From M55B129 sp964506505 (GTDB taxonomy: Bacteria > Bacillota > Dethiobacteria > DTU022): a DNA stretch of 64,000 nucleotides. A program made the translations under genes and the position numbers. Location of the stretch: assembly GCA_964506505.1 (NCBI GenBank), contig CAZDKY010000007.1, positions 16,036-80,035 of the forward strand. Reading direction: 5' to 3'. The notes beneath the pieces were generated by a model. The model had not been told where the DNA came from and did not search any database. It worked only from the letters and a program-made list of their open reading frames with translations. Position 1 is the stretch's first letter. The number at the start of each line of letters is the position of its first letter. Below, piece after piece: positions 27,089 to 35,435 of this stretch.

Positions 27089-27196
27089 GCCAGCTAAAAC
27101 AAGGTTTCTACCTTTTTCTCTAAATTCGATCTACTTTTAGCACTCTTAATATTTTGTTATAATGAAAATATACTGGCGAAGGGAAACAACTGCCAA

Positions 27197-28231
27197 TCAC
27201 TTCTCTTCACGGTAAGCAGCACTACGCTTAAGCAGTTCGATAATTCCTTTCACTATGCCGGCTAAGGGAACTGCCAGCACCATCCCGAGCAACCCGGCCA
27301 GCTTCCCTCCGGCCAGGATAGATGTAATAATGGTTATCGGTTTCAAATTCAGAATACGTCCCAGAAGAAGGGGCGCCAGAAAAACTCCATCCATTATCTG
27401 GATAATAACATATACAAGCAGCACAATCAGGGGAGACGGAGTCAATGGAGAAAAACTGAGCAGGACAGCCGGAATTGCTGCGATATAAGGCCCCAGGTAA
27501 AGAATAAAATTAAACAAGCCGGCAATCAACCCAAGCAGTAAAGCATAAGGCATCCCGATCAAAAACAAAACAGTCCCCGTTACAATCCCGACAATCAAAC
27601 AGCGGAGGAGGGAACCACGTATAAAGGAACCCACATTGGTATCGACTATGGCAATGAATTCTTCCGCCAGCTTTCGATGAGCAGGAGGTACTACTTCAAT
27701 CACCTGGCTGCGAACAGCCTGAAAATCATAAAGTAGGAAAAAAACAAGAAATAAAACGAGAAAAATATCAACTGTTTTGCTGATCACCTGAACCGAGGTT
27801 TCTGCCAGATATTCTACGGCCTGATAGAAATTTTCAGATATGTTTGACAAGTAATCCTTGATTTCATTTTCCAGATCCAATCTGATCGTCTGCTGCGAAA
27901 GCGAAGCAAGGTATATTTGAAAACGTTCCAGGTAATGAGGAAAATTCTCTGCCAGTTCAATCGCTTCTTTATAAACAATGGGTATCAACAGGCTAAAAAC
28001 CAGCACGCAAAAAAGAAGAAATGCAACAAATACTATGACCACTGCGAAACCATGTTTAATAGCAAAGCTTCGCTTGATATACTGCAACAGCGGGTGGAGA
28101 ATATAAACAATAAGGGTACTCACCAGCAGAAGGGCAACAACCCAGGCCAGGCTGTTTAAAAGCCAGATTGCTCCGATGATAATTAATACTAAAAATACGA
28201 ATCGAAGGATTATAGACCAGTGTTTATCCAA
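27197..28231 (-). CDS. AI-2E family membrane permease
   Basis: Polytopic membrane protein of the AI-2E/PerM family, 344 residues and about seven or eight hydrophobic segments, with the typical long amphipathic region between the third and fourth segments and the conserved GLIAGLFNFILYLGPYIAAIPA and PLLLGRILNLKPITII. Members export or exchange small solutes, and one class are Na+/H+ antiporters; the substrate here is unknown. The TTG at 28231 has AAAGGAG 9 nt upstream. It follows ychF by 17 bp. Confidence 0.92.
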   Translation of the reverse strand: MDKHWSIILRFVFLVLIIIGAIWLLNSLAWVVALLLVSTLIVYILHPLLQYIKRSFAIKHGFAVVIVFVAFLLFCVLVFSLLIPIVYKEAIELAENFPHYLERFQIYLASLSQQTIRLDLENEIKDYLSNISENFYQAVEYLAETSVQVISKTVDIFLVLFLVFFLLYDFQAVRSQVIEVVPPAHRKLAEEFIAIVDTNVGSFIRGSLLRCLIVGIVTGTVLFLIGMPYALLLGLIAGLFNFILYLGPYIAAIPAVLLSFSPLTPSPLIVLLVYVIIQIMDGVFLAPLLLGRILNLKPITIITSILAGGKLAGLLGMVLAVPLAGIVKGIIELLKRSAAYREEK

Positions 28232-28248
28232 ATTAAATTTCTCCTTTT

Positions 28249-29310
28249 TTAGGCCCGGAAACGGAAAATCAAAACATCACCGTCTTCAATCGGATAATTG
28301 CGTCCTTCTGTTCGGCAAAGCCCTTTCTCCCTTGCTCGAGCAAGACTACCGGCTGAAAGCAGGACATTCCATGGAACAACTTCTACATTGATAAACCCCC
28401 TTTCCATGTCAGTATGTACCTCACCGGCAGCTTTAACGGCAGGTATCCCTGATGGAACAATCCAGGCTCTTGTTTCACTCCCTTTTATCGTATAAAAAGC
28501 AGCCAGATCAAGCAGCATAAAACAACGAGCAAGAAGTTCCTCGATCCGGCTGGTTTGCATTCCGTAAGCATCCAAAAAAACTTTCTTCTCTTCCGCCGGC
28601 AGTTCGGCCAGTTCTGCCTCCAGGGAAACACAGATAGGAATTGCCTCGTATTTTTCAGGAATGCCGGACAGGTCCGGATTGACAGGTGAATCCTCACCAG
28701 TATTGTATACATAAATCATTTTCTTTCTGGTTAGCAAGGACAGATTGGTCAGGAAGCTTATTTCTTCTTCAGTAAACTTAACCTGTGAAAGCATCAAGCC
28801 CCGATTCAAATAATCAAGCGTTTTTGCAAGCAGATTCAGTTCAGCCCGGGCATTTTTATCACCGCTTTTGGCCTTTGGTTCCAGTTTGTCCTCTCTCCGT
28901 TCGACAACTTCAATATCTGCAAGACATAACTCAAGGTTTACTGTTTCCACTTTTGTAGCAATACTTTTACTGTTTTCTTCCTGTCGGTTGTACGCACCAA
29001 CAACATGAATCAATAGATCGACATCACGAAGATGTCCCAGGAACTGGTTGCCAAGGCCTTCACCTCTGCTGGCACCTTTAACCAGACCGGCTACATCTGT
29101 TATTTCAATGGTAGCCGGAGTGATCTTATCGGCACCGCTTAACTCGGCCAGTGCAGGCAGCCTCCGATCGGGTAAAGGAACTATTGCTTTATTGGGATCG
29201 ATAGTAGAAAAAGGATAACTTTCTATGGGAACATCAAGTGAAGTGATCGCTTTAAAAAGAGTCGACTTCCCTGCATTCGGCAAGCCGACAATTCCACAGC
29301 TCCAGGACAT
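28249..29310 (-). CDS. ychF: Obg-related ATPase YchF
   Basis: Cytosolic P-loop protein that hydrolyses ATP rather than GTP and binds ribosomes. The 353-residue product has G1 GLPNAGKSTLFK at the N-terminus, the G3 region ITDVAGLVKGASRGEGLGNQFL, a coiled-coil insertion and a C-terminal TGS domain (RAWIVPSGIPAVKAAGEVHTDMERGFI is the family signature stretch). I use the ATG at 29310 with GGAG 8 nt upstream; the TTG two codons earlier overlaps that site. Confidence 0.96.
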   Translation of the reverse strand: MSWSCGIVGLPNAGKSTLFKAITSLDVPIESYPFSTIDPNKAIVPLPDRRLPALAELSGADKITPATIEITDVAGLVKGASRGEGLGNQFLGHLRDVDLLIHVVGAYNRQEENSKSIATKVETVNLELCLADIEVVERREDKLEPKAKSGDKNARAELNLLAKTLDYLNRGLMLSQVKFTEEEISFLTNLSLLTRKKMIYVYNTGEDSPVNPDLSGIPEKYEAIPICVSLEAELAELPAEEKKVFLDAYGMQTSRIEELLARCFMLLDLAAFYTIKGSETRAWIVPSGIPAVKAAGEVHTDMERGFINVEVVPWNVLLSAGSLARAREKGLCRTEGRNYPIEDGDVLIFRFRA

Positions 29311-29325
29311 AATCAACTCTCCCGT

Positions 29326-29526
29326 TTACTCTTCCTGCTGTTCTGCCTCAGAAATAATTTTTTTCAATCTGCGCTCAAAACGAGAACGCGGTATCAAAAC
29401 GCTTCGCCCGCAATTGAGACATTTGATCCGGATATCCATGCCGACCCTAATAATCCGCCAGCAGTTTGCCCCACAGGGATGCCCTTTTTTCATCTCTACC
29501 AATTGACCAACAGAGTATGTGACCAC
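29326..29526 (-). CDS. DUF951 small protein (YyzM-like)
   Basis: A 66-residue protein of unknown function conserved in Bacillota. Family marks are MKKGHPCGANCW, RIIRVGMDI and the C-L-N-C-G knuckle with RSRFERRLKK after it, suggesting metal or RNA binding, which is inference. The start is GTG at 29526, with AGGGA only 2 nt before it, so translation may depend on coupling with adk, whose stop lies 9 bp upstream. The family is usually found next to ychF, as here. Confidence 0.9.
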   Translation of the reverse strand: MVTYSVGQLVEMKKGHPCGANCWRIIRVGMDIRIKCLNCGRSVLIPRSRFERRLKKIISEAEQQEE

Positions 29527-29535
29527 TTCCCTGGA

Positions 29536-30192
29536 TCACCGTTCCTCGATATCTGTAATCACAGCATCAATTTGTTTAAATACATCTTCAATATCCTTAT
29601 TACCGTCAATAACACTGAGGATATCTTTTTCTCGGTAAAAGTCAATTAAAGGCTCTGTTTGCTTTTTATATACCTCCAACCTCTCTTTCACCGTTTCCAA
29701 AGCATCGTCATCGCGTTGAAATAGATCACCACCACATTGATCGCATACATTGCGTACCTTTGGTGGGTTAAATTTCATATGATAGTTGGCCCCGCAGTTC
29801 GAGCATACTCGTCTGCCAGTAAGTCTGTCGATCAGCTCGTTCTCATCAACTTCCAGCAAAACAACTGCGTCGATTTTTGTTCCAATCAGTGGGAGCATTT
29901 TATCGAGAGCAACTGCCTGGGCAACAGTCCTTGGAAAACCGTCCAGAAGCGCGCCTTTTTGGCAATCAGGCTCCTGCAGGCGTTCTTTAACAATATCAAC
30001 TACCAGATCATCAGGGACGAGCTGCCCGCTGTCCATATAATCCTGGGCCTTACGGCCCAAAACTGTTTTTTCTTTGACAGCTTTCCTGAGGATATTACCG
30101 GTGGAAATATAAGCAAGGGCAAATTCTTTAACCAATCGTTCAGCCTGCGTGCCTTTACCTGCACCAGGCGGTCCCAGTAAAATAATAAGCAT
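29536..30192 (-). CDS. adk: Adenylate kinase (zinc-lid type)
   Basis: Interconverts ATP + AMP and 2 ADP. The 218-residue long form has the P-loop GPPGAGKGTQ at 7-16, DGFPRT near 84, and a LID with four cysteines (CSNC near 130 and CDQC near 150) that binds structural zinc. The ATG at 30192 has GAGG 7 nt upstream. It lies outside the S10/spc ribosomal operon where Bacillota usually carry it; here it heads adk-DUF951-ychF-AI-2E. The 243-bp upstream gap shows no convincing promoter or riboswitch. Confidence 0.97.
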   Translation of the reverse strand: MLIILLGPPGAGKGTQAERLVKEFALAYISTGNILRKAVKEKTVLGRKAQDYMDSGQLVPDDLVVDIVKERLQEPDCQKGALLDGFPRTVAQAVALDKMLPLIGTKIDAVVLLEVDENELIDRLTGRRVCSNCGANYHMKFNPPKVRNVCDQCGGDLFQRDDDALETVKERLEVYKKQTEPLIDFYREKDILSVIDGNKDIEDVFKQIDAVITDIEER

Positions 30193-30435
30193 TTTAATAC
30201 CTCGCTTTACAATTATGGCATTTTTAAATTTAATCTAATTGAGTCTTTAGCTTAATCATCAGATCATTTAAAAACTTCCCTACCCCTACATCACTTATCC
30301 GGACTACAGGTAAGAACCAATTTAATCGGCATGAATATAATAAGCTGCATGTAAAACCATAAATTGCTCTATAATAAGAAAAACACATCTTAAATTACTT
30401 GAGCATTGTCTGTCGAGTAATATGTGCTGTATTTT

Positions 30436-30855
30436 TTACCGTGCCTCTGAATTATTCTCTCCTTGATCCTCTTGTTTGCGGAGGACCTTGTTGTTGTCTT
30501 TGTCCTTTAATGACATTTCCATGCCGCCGGATACAATCGCCCCTTCTTCGATGAGCAAACCATTCACTTTAAACTTGCCAATGGCTGTCGAGGTTTTTTT
30601 GAGCTCCAATCTGCCCTCCGCTTCAATGCTTCCCTCAAAGTGACCGGCTATCGTGACATTTCGCGCCTTCAAATCGACAGCAACCGTACCGCTTTCTCCA
30701 ATGATTACGTCTCCTTTGTTCTTAATATCTCCCTTCGCTTCTCCATCTATGCGAATTAAACCGTTCCCAACCATCGTACCCTGAAAAATGGTCCCTTTGC
30801 CGATTACAGTATTTACCTTATCCGAAGATACATCAAGGCTATTTTTTTTAAACAA
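30436..30855 (-). CDS. Bactofilin
   Basis: Polymer-forming cytoskeletal protein, 139 residues. The central region (about 17-110) is the right-handed beta-helix of short repeats (TVIGKGTIFQGTM, LIRIDGEAKGDI, NVTIAGHFEGSI), with short charged disordered ends. The TTG at 30855 has AGGAGG 8 nt upstream. It lies 17 bp behind the M23 peptidase gene; such bactofilin/M23 pairs shape local peptidoglycan in other bacteria. Confidence 0.94.
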   Translation of the reverse strand: MFKKNSLDVSSDKVNTVIGKGTIFQGTMVGNGLIRIDGEAKGDIKNKGDVIIGESGTVAVDLKARNVTIAGHFEGSIEAEGRLELKKTSTAIGKFKVNGLLIEEGAIVSGGMEMSLKDKDNNKVLRKQEDQGENNSEAR

Positions 30856-30872
30856 ATGATTTGCCTCCTAAC

Positions 30873-31808
30873 TTACAATTGTTTCAAATAGTTGGCCGGA
30901 TTGACCGGTGATCCCGAGTGACGAACCTCATAATGCAGATGAGTCCCTGTTGTTCTGCCGGAACTGCCCATGTGAGCAATGATCTGACCTCTTTCTACCT
31001 GTTCCCCGACATTGACAATAAAATCAGCAAGATGGGCGTAATAAGTTTTATAACCGTAGCCATGATCGATAATGACAAGATTGCCGAGACTACCCCTGTA
31101 TCCGGTAAAAGTAACAGTGCCGGGAGCAGAGGCATATATAGACGATCCATACGAACCGGTTATATCGACACCGGTATGAAACTGGTAACCACTTTCGGCA
31201 TAGGGGATTCTCCTTGTTCCAAAATCTGAAGAGATACGTCCGCGAGCCGGCCAAAGCGAAGGAATTGCATCGACCCTGTCAACATACTGATCAATAACAT
31301 CAAGGGTTTCCGTTCGTTCCGGCACACTGTCCTGCAGAAGGGCAATATTATCAGCTGCTCTATCCAGGACCCCGCCGGTCGACGAACGACTGGCATATAG
31401 ACGACCATGCTCGTTCTCTTCTTTTTCCTTGAGAGCATCGAGAACCGGCATCGCTTGATGCTGCAGATTAATGTTTTCATCGCTCTCAATCTCCAGTTTA
31501 TCGGTCATTTTATCAACGAGAGCATCAACCTCACCGAGCTGTTCCATCATTTTTTGCGTTTCCACAGCCAGAGTGTCAATTTCATCTTGCTGTGCCCTGT
31601 TAATTTCTCGCAGCGATTGAGCCTCCTTCGCCTTAGAATCCGCTCTGAGGTAGGCAAACCCCAGCAGACCAAAACCGATGATGAATAGCACTACCACTGC
31701 CGCCGCTAATTTTACCACATACAGGGGCAATTTGAGACTGAAAGTAGCCTCTTCCGAGTGAGGTACAATCATGATTGTAAAGCATCTATCTTTATTATTA
31801 TCTGCCAT
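30873..31808 (-). CDS. Membrane-anchored coiled-coil M23 endopeptidase
   Basis: Putative peptidoglycan endopeptidase, 311 residues. It has a cytosolic N-terminus, a membrane segment at about 31-52, a coiled coil (about 55-110) and an M23 domain from about 185. The zinc and catalytic residues are in GYQFHTGVDITGSYG and TGTHLHYEVRH. The ATG at 31808 has GAGG 6 nt upstream. The layout matches the bactofilin-partner LmdC/BacM-linked peptidases; the bactofilin gene follows directly. It has no G5 domain, unlike the paralogue before walR. Confidence 0.94.
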   Translation of the reverse strand: MADNNKDRCFTIMIVPHSEEATFSLKLPLYVVKLAAAVVVLFIIGFGLLGFAYLRADSKAKEAQSLREINRAQQDEIDTLAVETQKMMEQLGEVDALVDKMTDKLEIESDENINLQHQAMPVLDALKEKEENEHGRLYASRSSTGGVLDRAADNIALLQDSVPERTETLDVIDQYVDRVDAIPSLWPARGRISSDFGTRRIPYAESGYQFHTGVDITGSYGSSIYASAPGTVTFTGYRGSLGNLVIIDHGYGYKTYYAHLADFIVNVGEQVERGQIIAHMGSSGRTTGTHLHYEVRHSGSPVNPANYLKQL

Positions 31809-31888
31809 TTATAGCCTCTACCTTTCAATCTTAAAAAAATCGGGATATAGCAAAATAACTATTTCTGTTATTCGCCCCCGATAGCAAT

Positions 31889-31927
31889 GTGTTACTTATT
31901 ATAACACAAACCAAAAATCACAGCCAA
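31889..31927 (-). promoter_or_regulatory. Promoter of the M23-bactofilin pair with operator-like palindrome
   Basis: On the minus strand TTGGCT (31922-31927), 18 nt, then TATAAT (31898-31903) preceded by TG one base earlier. GTGTTA-(7 nt)-TAACAC at 31889-31907 covers the -10, a plausible repressor site. Transcription would begin near 31890, about 80 nt before the peptidase start. Confidence 0.65.
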
Positions 31928-31997
31928 GCCAGGGTATTTTCATTAAATGCTTAAGGAAAAACGTGGCTGCCATAACAGCTGCCGGCAGTGCAGGTAA

Positions 31998-32013
31998 TGT
32001 TTCACGTGAAACA
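31998..32013. promoter_or_regulatory. parS centromere site 1
   Basis: TGTTTCACGTGAAACA is a perfect 16-bp palindrome matching the bacterial parS consensus bound by Spo0J/ParB. It lies between the parB stop and the M23-bactofilin promoter, 40 bp from a second identical copy. Confidence 0.97.
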
Positions 32014-32037
32014 TCTTGGACCAGGCAATATGGACCA

Positions 32038-32053
32038 TGTTTCACGTGAAACA
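32038..32053. promoter_or_regulatory. parS centromere site 2
   Basis: A second perfect TGTTTCACGTGAAACA, 2 bp past the parB stop codon. The 40-bp centre-to-centre spacing places both sites on about the same face of the helix (nearly four turns). ParB loading here would spread over the neighbouring parB and peptidase genes. Confidence 0.97.
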
Positions 32054-32055
32054 TC

Positions 32056-32916
32056 TTAATCAAGCCCTTCTGGAAGTAATCTTGTTGTAAGCCTTTCTAA
32101 ATCATCATCTCCATAATAATATATTTCAATTGTCCCGCCTTCTCTACCGCTTTTTATTTTTACTTTTGTCCCCAGTTCTCGCTGTATTCTTTGCTGGAGC
32201 TCTTCGATGAGCGGATCCGTGTTTTTTATATCTTTATCTTTTTTAATCCCTGCCCTGCCTTTTTTAGCAGCTAATTTTTCTGCTTCCCGCGCCGACAATC
32301 CTTGTTCTACAATCATCATTGCCGCTTCATATTGCCTACCAGGTTCTTCTATTGAAAGCAATGGCCTTGCCTGACCAGCAGTAATTGTTCTGCTTGCCAT
32401 AAGATCGCGGACTGGTTCAGTCAATGACAGTAGCCTCAAACTGTTCGCCACTGTTGGCCTGCTTTTCCCCAGCCTTCCAGCTAGTTCCTCTTGAGTATAT
32501 TTAAAATCATCGATCAACCTGCGATATGCTGCCGCTTCTTCCAAAGGGTTTAAATCTTCCCTTTGCAGGTTTTCAATCAGGGCCATTTCAAGCATCGTTT
32601 TTTTATTTATCTTTTTAATTACTGCCGGTACTTTCTTCAATCCGACCATCCTTGCCGCCCTACATCGTCTTTCTCCGGCTACCAGTATATACCCCTCTCC
32701 TTCCGGGTCCGGGGAAACAACCACTGCTTGCAGTATGCCATGTTCTTTAATTGATGAGGCAAGCTCTTTCATTTTATCTTCCTCAAATTCTCTGCGCGGC
32801 TGGAAAGGGTTTGCTTTGATTAAATCAAGCTCTATTTCATTGCTCCCTTCTTTATCGTTCACAGCCTCAGGTATTAATGCTCCCAGCCCTTTACCCAGTC
32901 TCCGTTTTTCATTCAT
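32056..32916 (-). CDS. parB: Chromosome partitioning protein ParB/Spo0J
   Basis: CTP-dependent DNA clamp that loads at parS and spreads. The 286-residue product has the N-terminal Soj-interacting KGLGALIP, the ParB/Srx CTPase motifs with GERRCRAAR near residue 78 and ENLQREDLNPLEEA, a helix-turn-helix (about 140-165, TQEELAGRLGKSRPTVAN) and a C-terminal dimer domain. The start ATG overlaps the end of soj by 4 bp. It is distinguished from its paralogue noc by the KGLGALIP N-terminus and its position after soj. Confidence 0.96.
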   Translation of the reverse strand: MNEKRRLGKGLGALIPEAVNDKEGSNEIELDLIKANPFQPRREFEEDKMKELASSIKEHGILQAVVVSPDPEGEGYILVAGERRCRAARMVGLKKVPAVIKKINKKTMLEMALIENLQREDLNPLEEAAAYRRLIDDFKYTQEELAGRLGKSRPTVANSLRLLSLTEPVRDLMASRTITAGQARPLLSIEEPGRQYEAAMMIVEQGLSAREAEKLAAKKGRAGIKKDKDIKNTDPLIEELQQRIQRELGTKVKIKSGREGGTIEIYYYGDDDLERLTTRLLPEGLD

Positions 32917-33671
32917 CTTTCTTTAACCTCCCGGGCAAGCTCACGGTAAAGCACTGCTCCCTTGCTCTTTGGATCATAATCAAATATGTTCTTTCCGTAA
33001 CTTGGCGCTTCACTCAGACGAACATTTCGCGGTATTACTGTTTTATATACATAGTGCTTAAAATAATTTCTGACTTCCTCTGCCACCTGTTCGGATAAAT
33101 TTGTCCTGCTGTCATACATGGTCAGCAAGACTCCTTCTATGCGCAGAGCATTATTTAGATGTTTACGGACAAGAGCAATTGTATTCATCAACTGTCCAAG
33201 TCCTTCCAGGGCATAGTATTCGCACTGAATCGGGATAATGACACCGTCTGCAGCATTAAGCGAATTGATAGTTAAAAGGCCAAGAGACGGTGGGCAGTCA
33301 ATAAATATATAATCGTAATCTTCTTTTACTTCCTGCATTGCCCGCTTTAATTTTGCCTCTCTAGAAACCATTGAAACCAGTTCAATTTCTGCTCCCGCCA
33401 GCTGAATAGTAGCCGGGACTGCATAAAGATTCTTCCACCCGGTCCTGATTATTGTTTTTTTAATATCTCTTTCATTTATAAGTACGTCATAGATACAGAA
33501 TTCTATGTCCTTTTTTGATAACCCGGTCCCACTGGTAGTATTCCCCTGCGGATCTATGTCCACCAGTAGTACTTTCCCCCCCATTTCTGCGAGAGCAGCC
33601 CCCAAATTCACGGCTGTTGTTGTCTTTCCCACGCCGCCTTTTTGATTGGTTATTGCCACAACTTTGTTCAT
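32913..33671 (-). CDS. parA: Chromosome partitioning ATPase ParA/Soj
   Basis: Deviant Walker A ATPase that acts on ParB-parS and on DnaA. The 252-residue product has KGGVGKTTTAVNLG near residue 11 (with the signature lysine), DIDPQGN, and FIDCPPSLG. The ATG at 33671 has GGGAGAG about 11 nt upstream; a GTG six codons earlier is in frame but lies in the ribosome-site region. It sits between noc and parB, as in Bacillus noc-soj-spo0J. Confidence 0.97.
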   Translation of the reverse strand: MNKVVAITNQKGGVGKTTTAVNLGAALAEMGGKVLLVDIDPQGNTTSGTGLSKKDIEFCIYDVLINERDIKKTIIRTGWKNLYAVPATIQLAGAEIELVSMVSREAKLKRAMQEVKEDYDYIFIDCPPSLGLLTINSLNAADGVIIPIQCEYYALEGLGQLMNTIALVRKHLNNALRIEGVLLTMYDSRTNLSEQVAEEVRNYFKHYVYKTVIPRNVRLSEAPSYGKNIFDYDPKSKGAVLYRELAREVKER

Positions 33672-33730
33672 TAAATCAATCTCTCCCACCCTGGAACCGT
33701 CATAAACCTCTTCCTGTTAATATTCTCACG

Positions 33731-34561
33731 TTATTTTCTTTCCACCATTTCTTTCGTTAATCTTATGGTCACTTCAATAAATTCTTCTTCTACTTTTTCT
33801 GTTACATCGGGTGTTAACCCCGATTTTTTGATCATTTCGACCGCTTCTCGGATTGTGTTTAGAAATATTCGCATATCTCTTATTACTGGCTTTGAATTAT
33901 TTTTCCGTTTTTTTCTCTTCTCCTGTGGTATTTTTGCTATGATCCTTTTTTCGACTTCTTTAACCGTCATTTCCTGTTCTGCTATTTCCTTAATCATTTT
34001 TATTTGCTCTTCTTCGGAATTTAGTTTTAACAGGGCTCTTGCATGCCTTTCACTCAATCCTTTTGCCAGTATCTCTTTTCTAACTCCTGTGCTTAATTTT
34101 AAAAGTCTGATTTTATTTGCTACGGTTGACTGTTTTTTGCCAATATTTTTGGCCAGTTGCTCCTGGGTCATATTAAATTTTTCAATCAAAAATATGTATC
34201 CCATTGCTTCTTCAAAGCAATTTAAATTTTCTCTCTGTAGATTTTCGATTAAGGCCAGCACGGCCATTTCGCTGTCTGAAATGTTTTTGACAACTGCCGA
34301 TATTTTTTGCCATCCCAGACTCCTGCAGGCCAGATATCTTCTTTCACCGACAACCAGTTCATAATCGCTCCCTGCTCTACGTACTACTACAGGCTGGATC
34401 AAACCGTTTTCTTTTATTGAATCTGCCAGTTCCATTATCTTTTCTTGATCTATATTTCTTCTCGGTTGAAATTGGTTTTGCCTGATTTTATCAATATCAA
34501 TCGCCACAACTTTTTCCGTAGTAGTCTCAAATACAACTTCAGGAATATTTGTCACCACCAT
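33731..34561 (-). CDS. noc: Nucleoid occlusion protein Noc (ParB paralogue)
   Basis: ParB-family CTPase that blocks division over the nucleoid. The product is 276 residues from the ATG at 34561, or 288 from the TTG at 34597; both have weak ribosome sites. The longer form adds the hydrophobic stretch SNLFCAGKIIKMV, which might act as the membrane-binding helix known at the Noc N-terminus. It carries QFQPRRN, VGERRYLACR, ENLQREN and an HTH (TQEQLAKNIGKKQSTVAN). It differs from parB by lacking KGLGALIP and by its basic linker. I saw no Noc-site palindrome in the window. Confidence 0.9.
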   Translation of the reverse strand: MVVTNIPEVVFETTTEKVVAIDIDKIRQNQFQPRRNIDQEKIMELADSIKENGLIQPVVVRRAGSDYELVVGERRYLACRSLGWQKISAVVKNISDSEMAVLALIENLQRENLNCFEEAMGYIFLIEKFNMTQEQLAKNIGKKQSTVANKIRLLKLSTGVRKEILAKGLSERHARALLKLNSEEEQIKMIKEIAEQEMTVKEVEKRIIAKIPQEKRKKRKNNSKPVIRDMRIFLNTIREAVEMIKKSGLTPDVTEKVEEEFIEVTIRLTKEMVERK

Positions 34562-34688
34562 TTTTATAATTTTCCCTGCACAAAATAAATTGGACAATAA
34601 ACCATTCTTTCCTTCATGCTTTCAAAATATAACTCTCTGCGTTCACATGCTTCCAGCATCTATTATAATCTTTTTTTCTTTCTCAATG

Positions 34689-35435
34689 TTATTTTATAGG
34701 GTTTTTAAAAGGTTTTCCTACTTTCCTAGGATAATTGTCAGGCGTTTTTTTATCTTTGATAATCCGGTATATTATTCTTGATTCCCCACCTGGCAGCTTA
34801 TAAAACCATTTTTCTGCTATTTGTCCACCGCATTGTTCGATAGCTTTTTTTGCTATTTCAACTTCTTTTTCTCCTGCCGGTCCTTTGTAAATAAAAGCAT
34901 TCCCGTCCATTTTAAGCAGTGGCAGACATATTTCCGCCAGAACATTCATCTCCGCCAGCGCTTTGCACATTACTACATTATATTGCCCTCGATGTTCTTG
35001 CTTATGACCAGTTTCTTCAACCCTTTCCCAGAACACCTCAGCTTTTAACAAACCCAGTGCATCAATAACCTGCTTGATGAAAGCCGCTTTTTTCCGGTTC
35101 GCCTCGATCATACTGATATTCACATCCGGCAGCATTATTTTTACTGGTATACCCGGTATACCACCACCACTTCCAACATCTGCCACCATATTCCCCCGCC
35201 TTAGCTGTTTTAATTTCACTAAATAAAGGGAATCATATAACTGCTTGAAAACTATGCCTTCTACTGTCTTTTCCCCTGTTACCCTTTTACTCTGTAACCC
35301 TTGTTCAAGCATTTTTGTATAAAGAATCAGCTGCTCTATTTTTTTGCTCTCTGCAGTCAGATCCATGAGTTTAAGCATATTTTTGACTGCGTTTGCCCTG
35401 TTATTATTCAAAATCTGCTTCCTTCCAGTAATCAT
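34689..35435 (-). CDS. rsmG: 16S rRNA (guanine-527-N7) methyltransferase
   Basis: Methylates G527 in the 530 loop of 16S rRNA. The 248-residue product has the SAM motif DVGSGGGIPGIP near residue 87 and the C-terminal KTPDNYPRKVGKPFKNPI that marks RsmG. The usual R-A-V-A is C-K-A-L-A here. The start ATG overlaps the mnmE stop by 1 bp (TAATG). In most Bacillota mnmG lies between mnmE and rsmG; it is absent here. Confidence 0.96.
   Translation of the reverse strand: MITGRKQILNNNRANAVKNMLKLMDLTAESKKIEQLILYTKMLEQGLQSKRVTGEKTVEGIVFKQLYDSLYLVKLKQLRRGNMVADVGSGGGIPGIPVKIMLPDVNISMIEANRKKAAFIKQVIDALGLLKAEVFWERVEETGHKQEHRGQYNVVMCKALAEMNVLAEICLPLLKMDGNAFIYKGPAGEKEVEIAKKAIEQCGGQIAEKWFYKLPGGESRIIYRIIKDKKTPDNYPRKVGKPFKNPIK

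Noticed and set aside
33765..34364. A 199-codon open frame on the plus strand inside noc
   Set aside because: It is antisense to a clear ParB-family gene, its product is a serine- and phenylalanine-rich string typical of a reverse complement, and it lacks a ribosome site.
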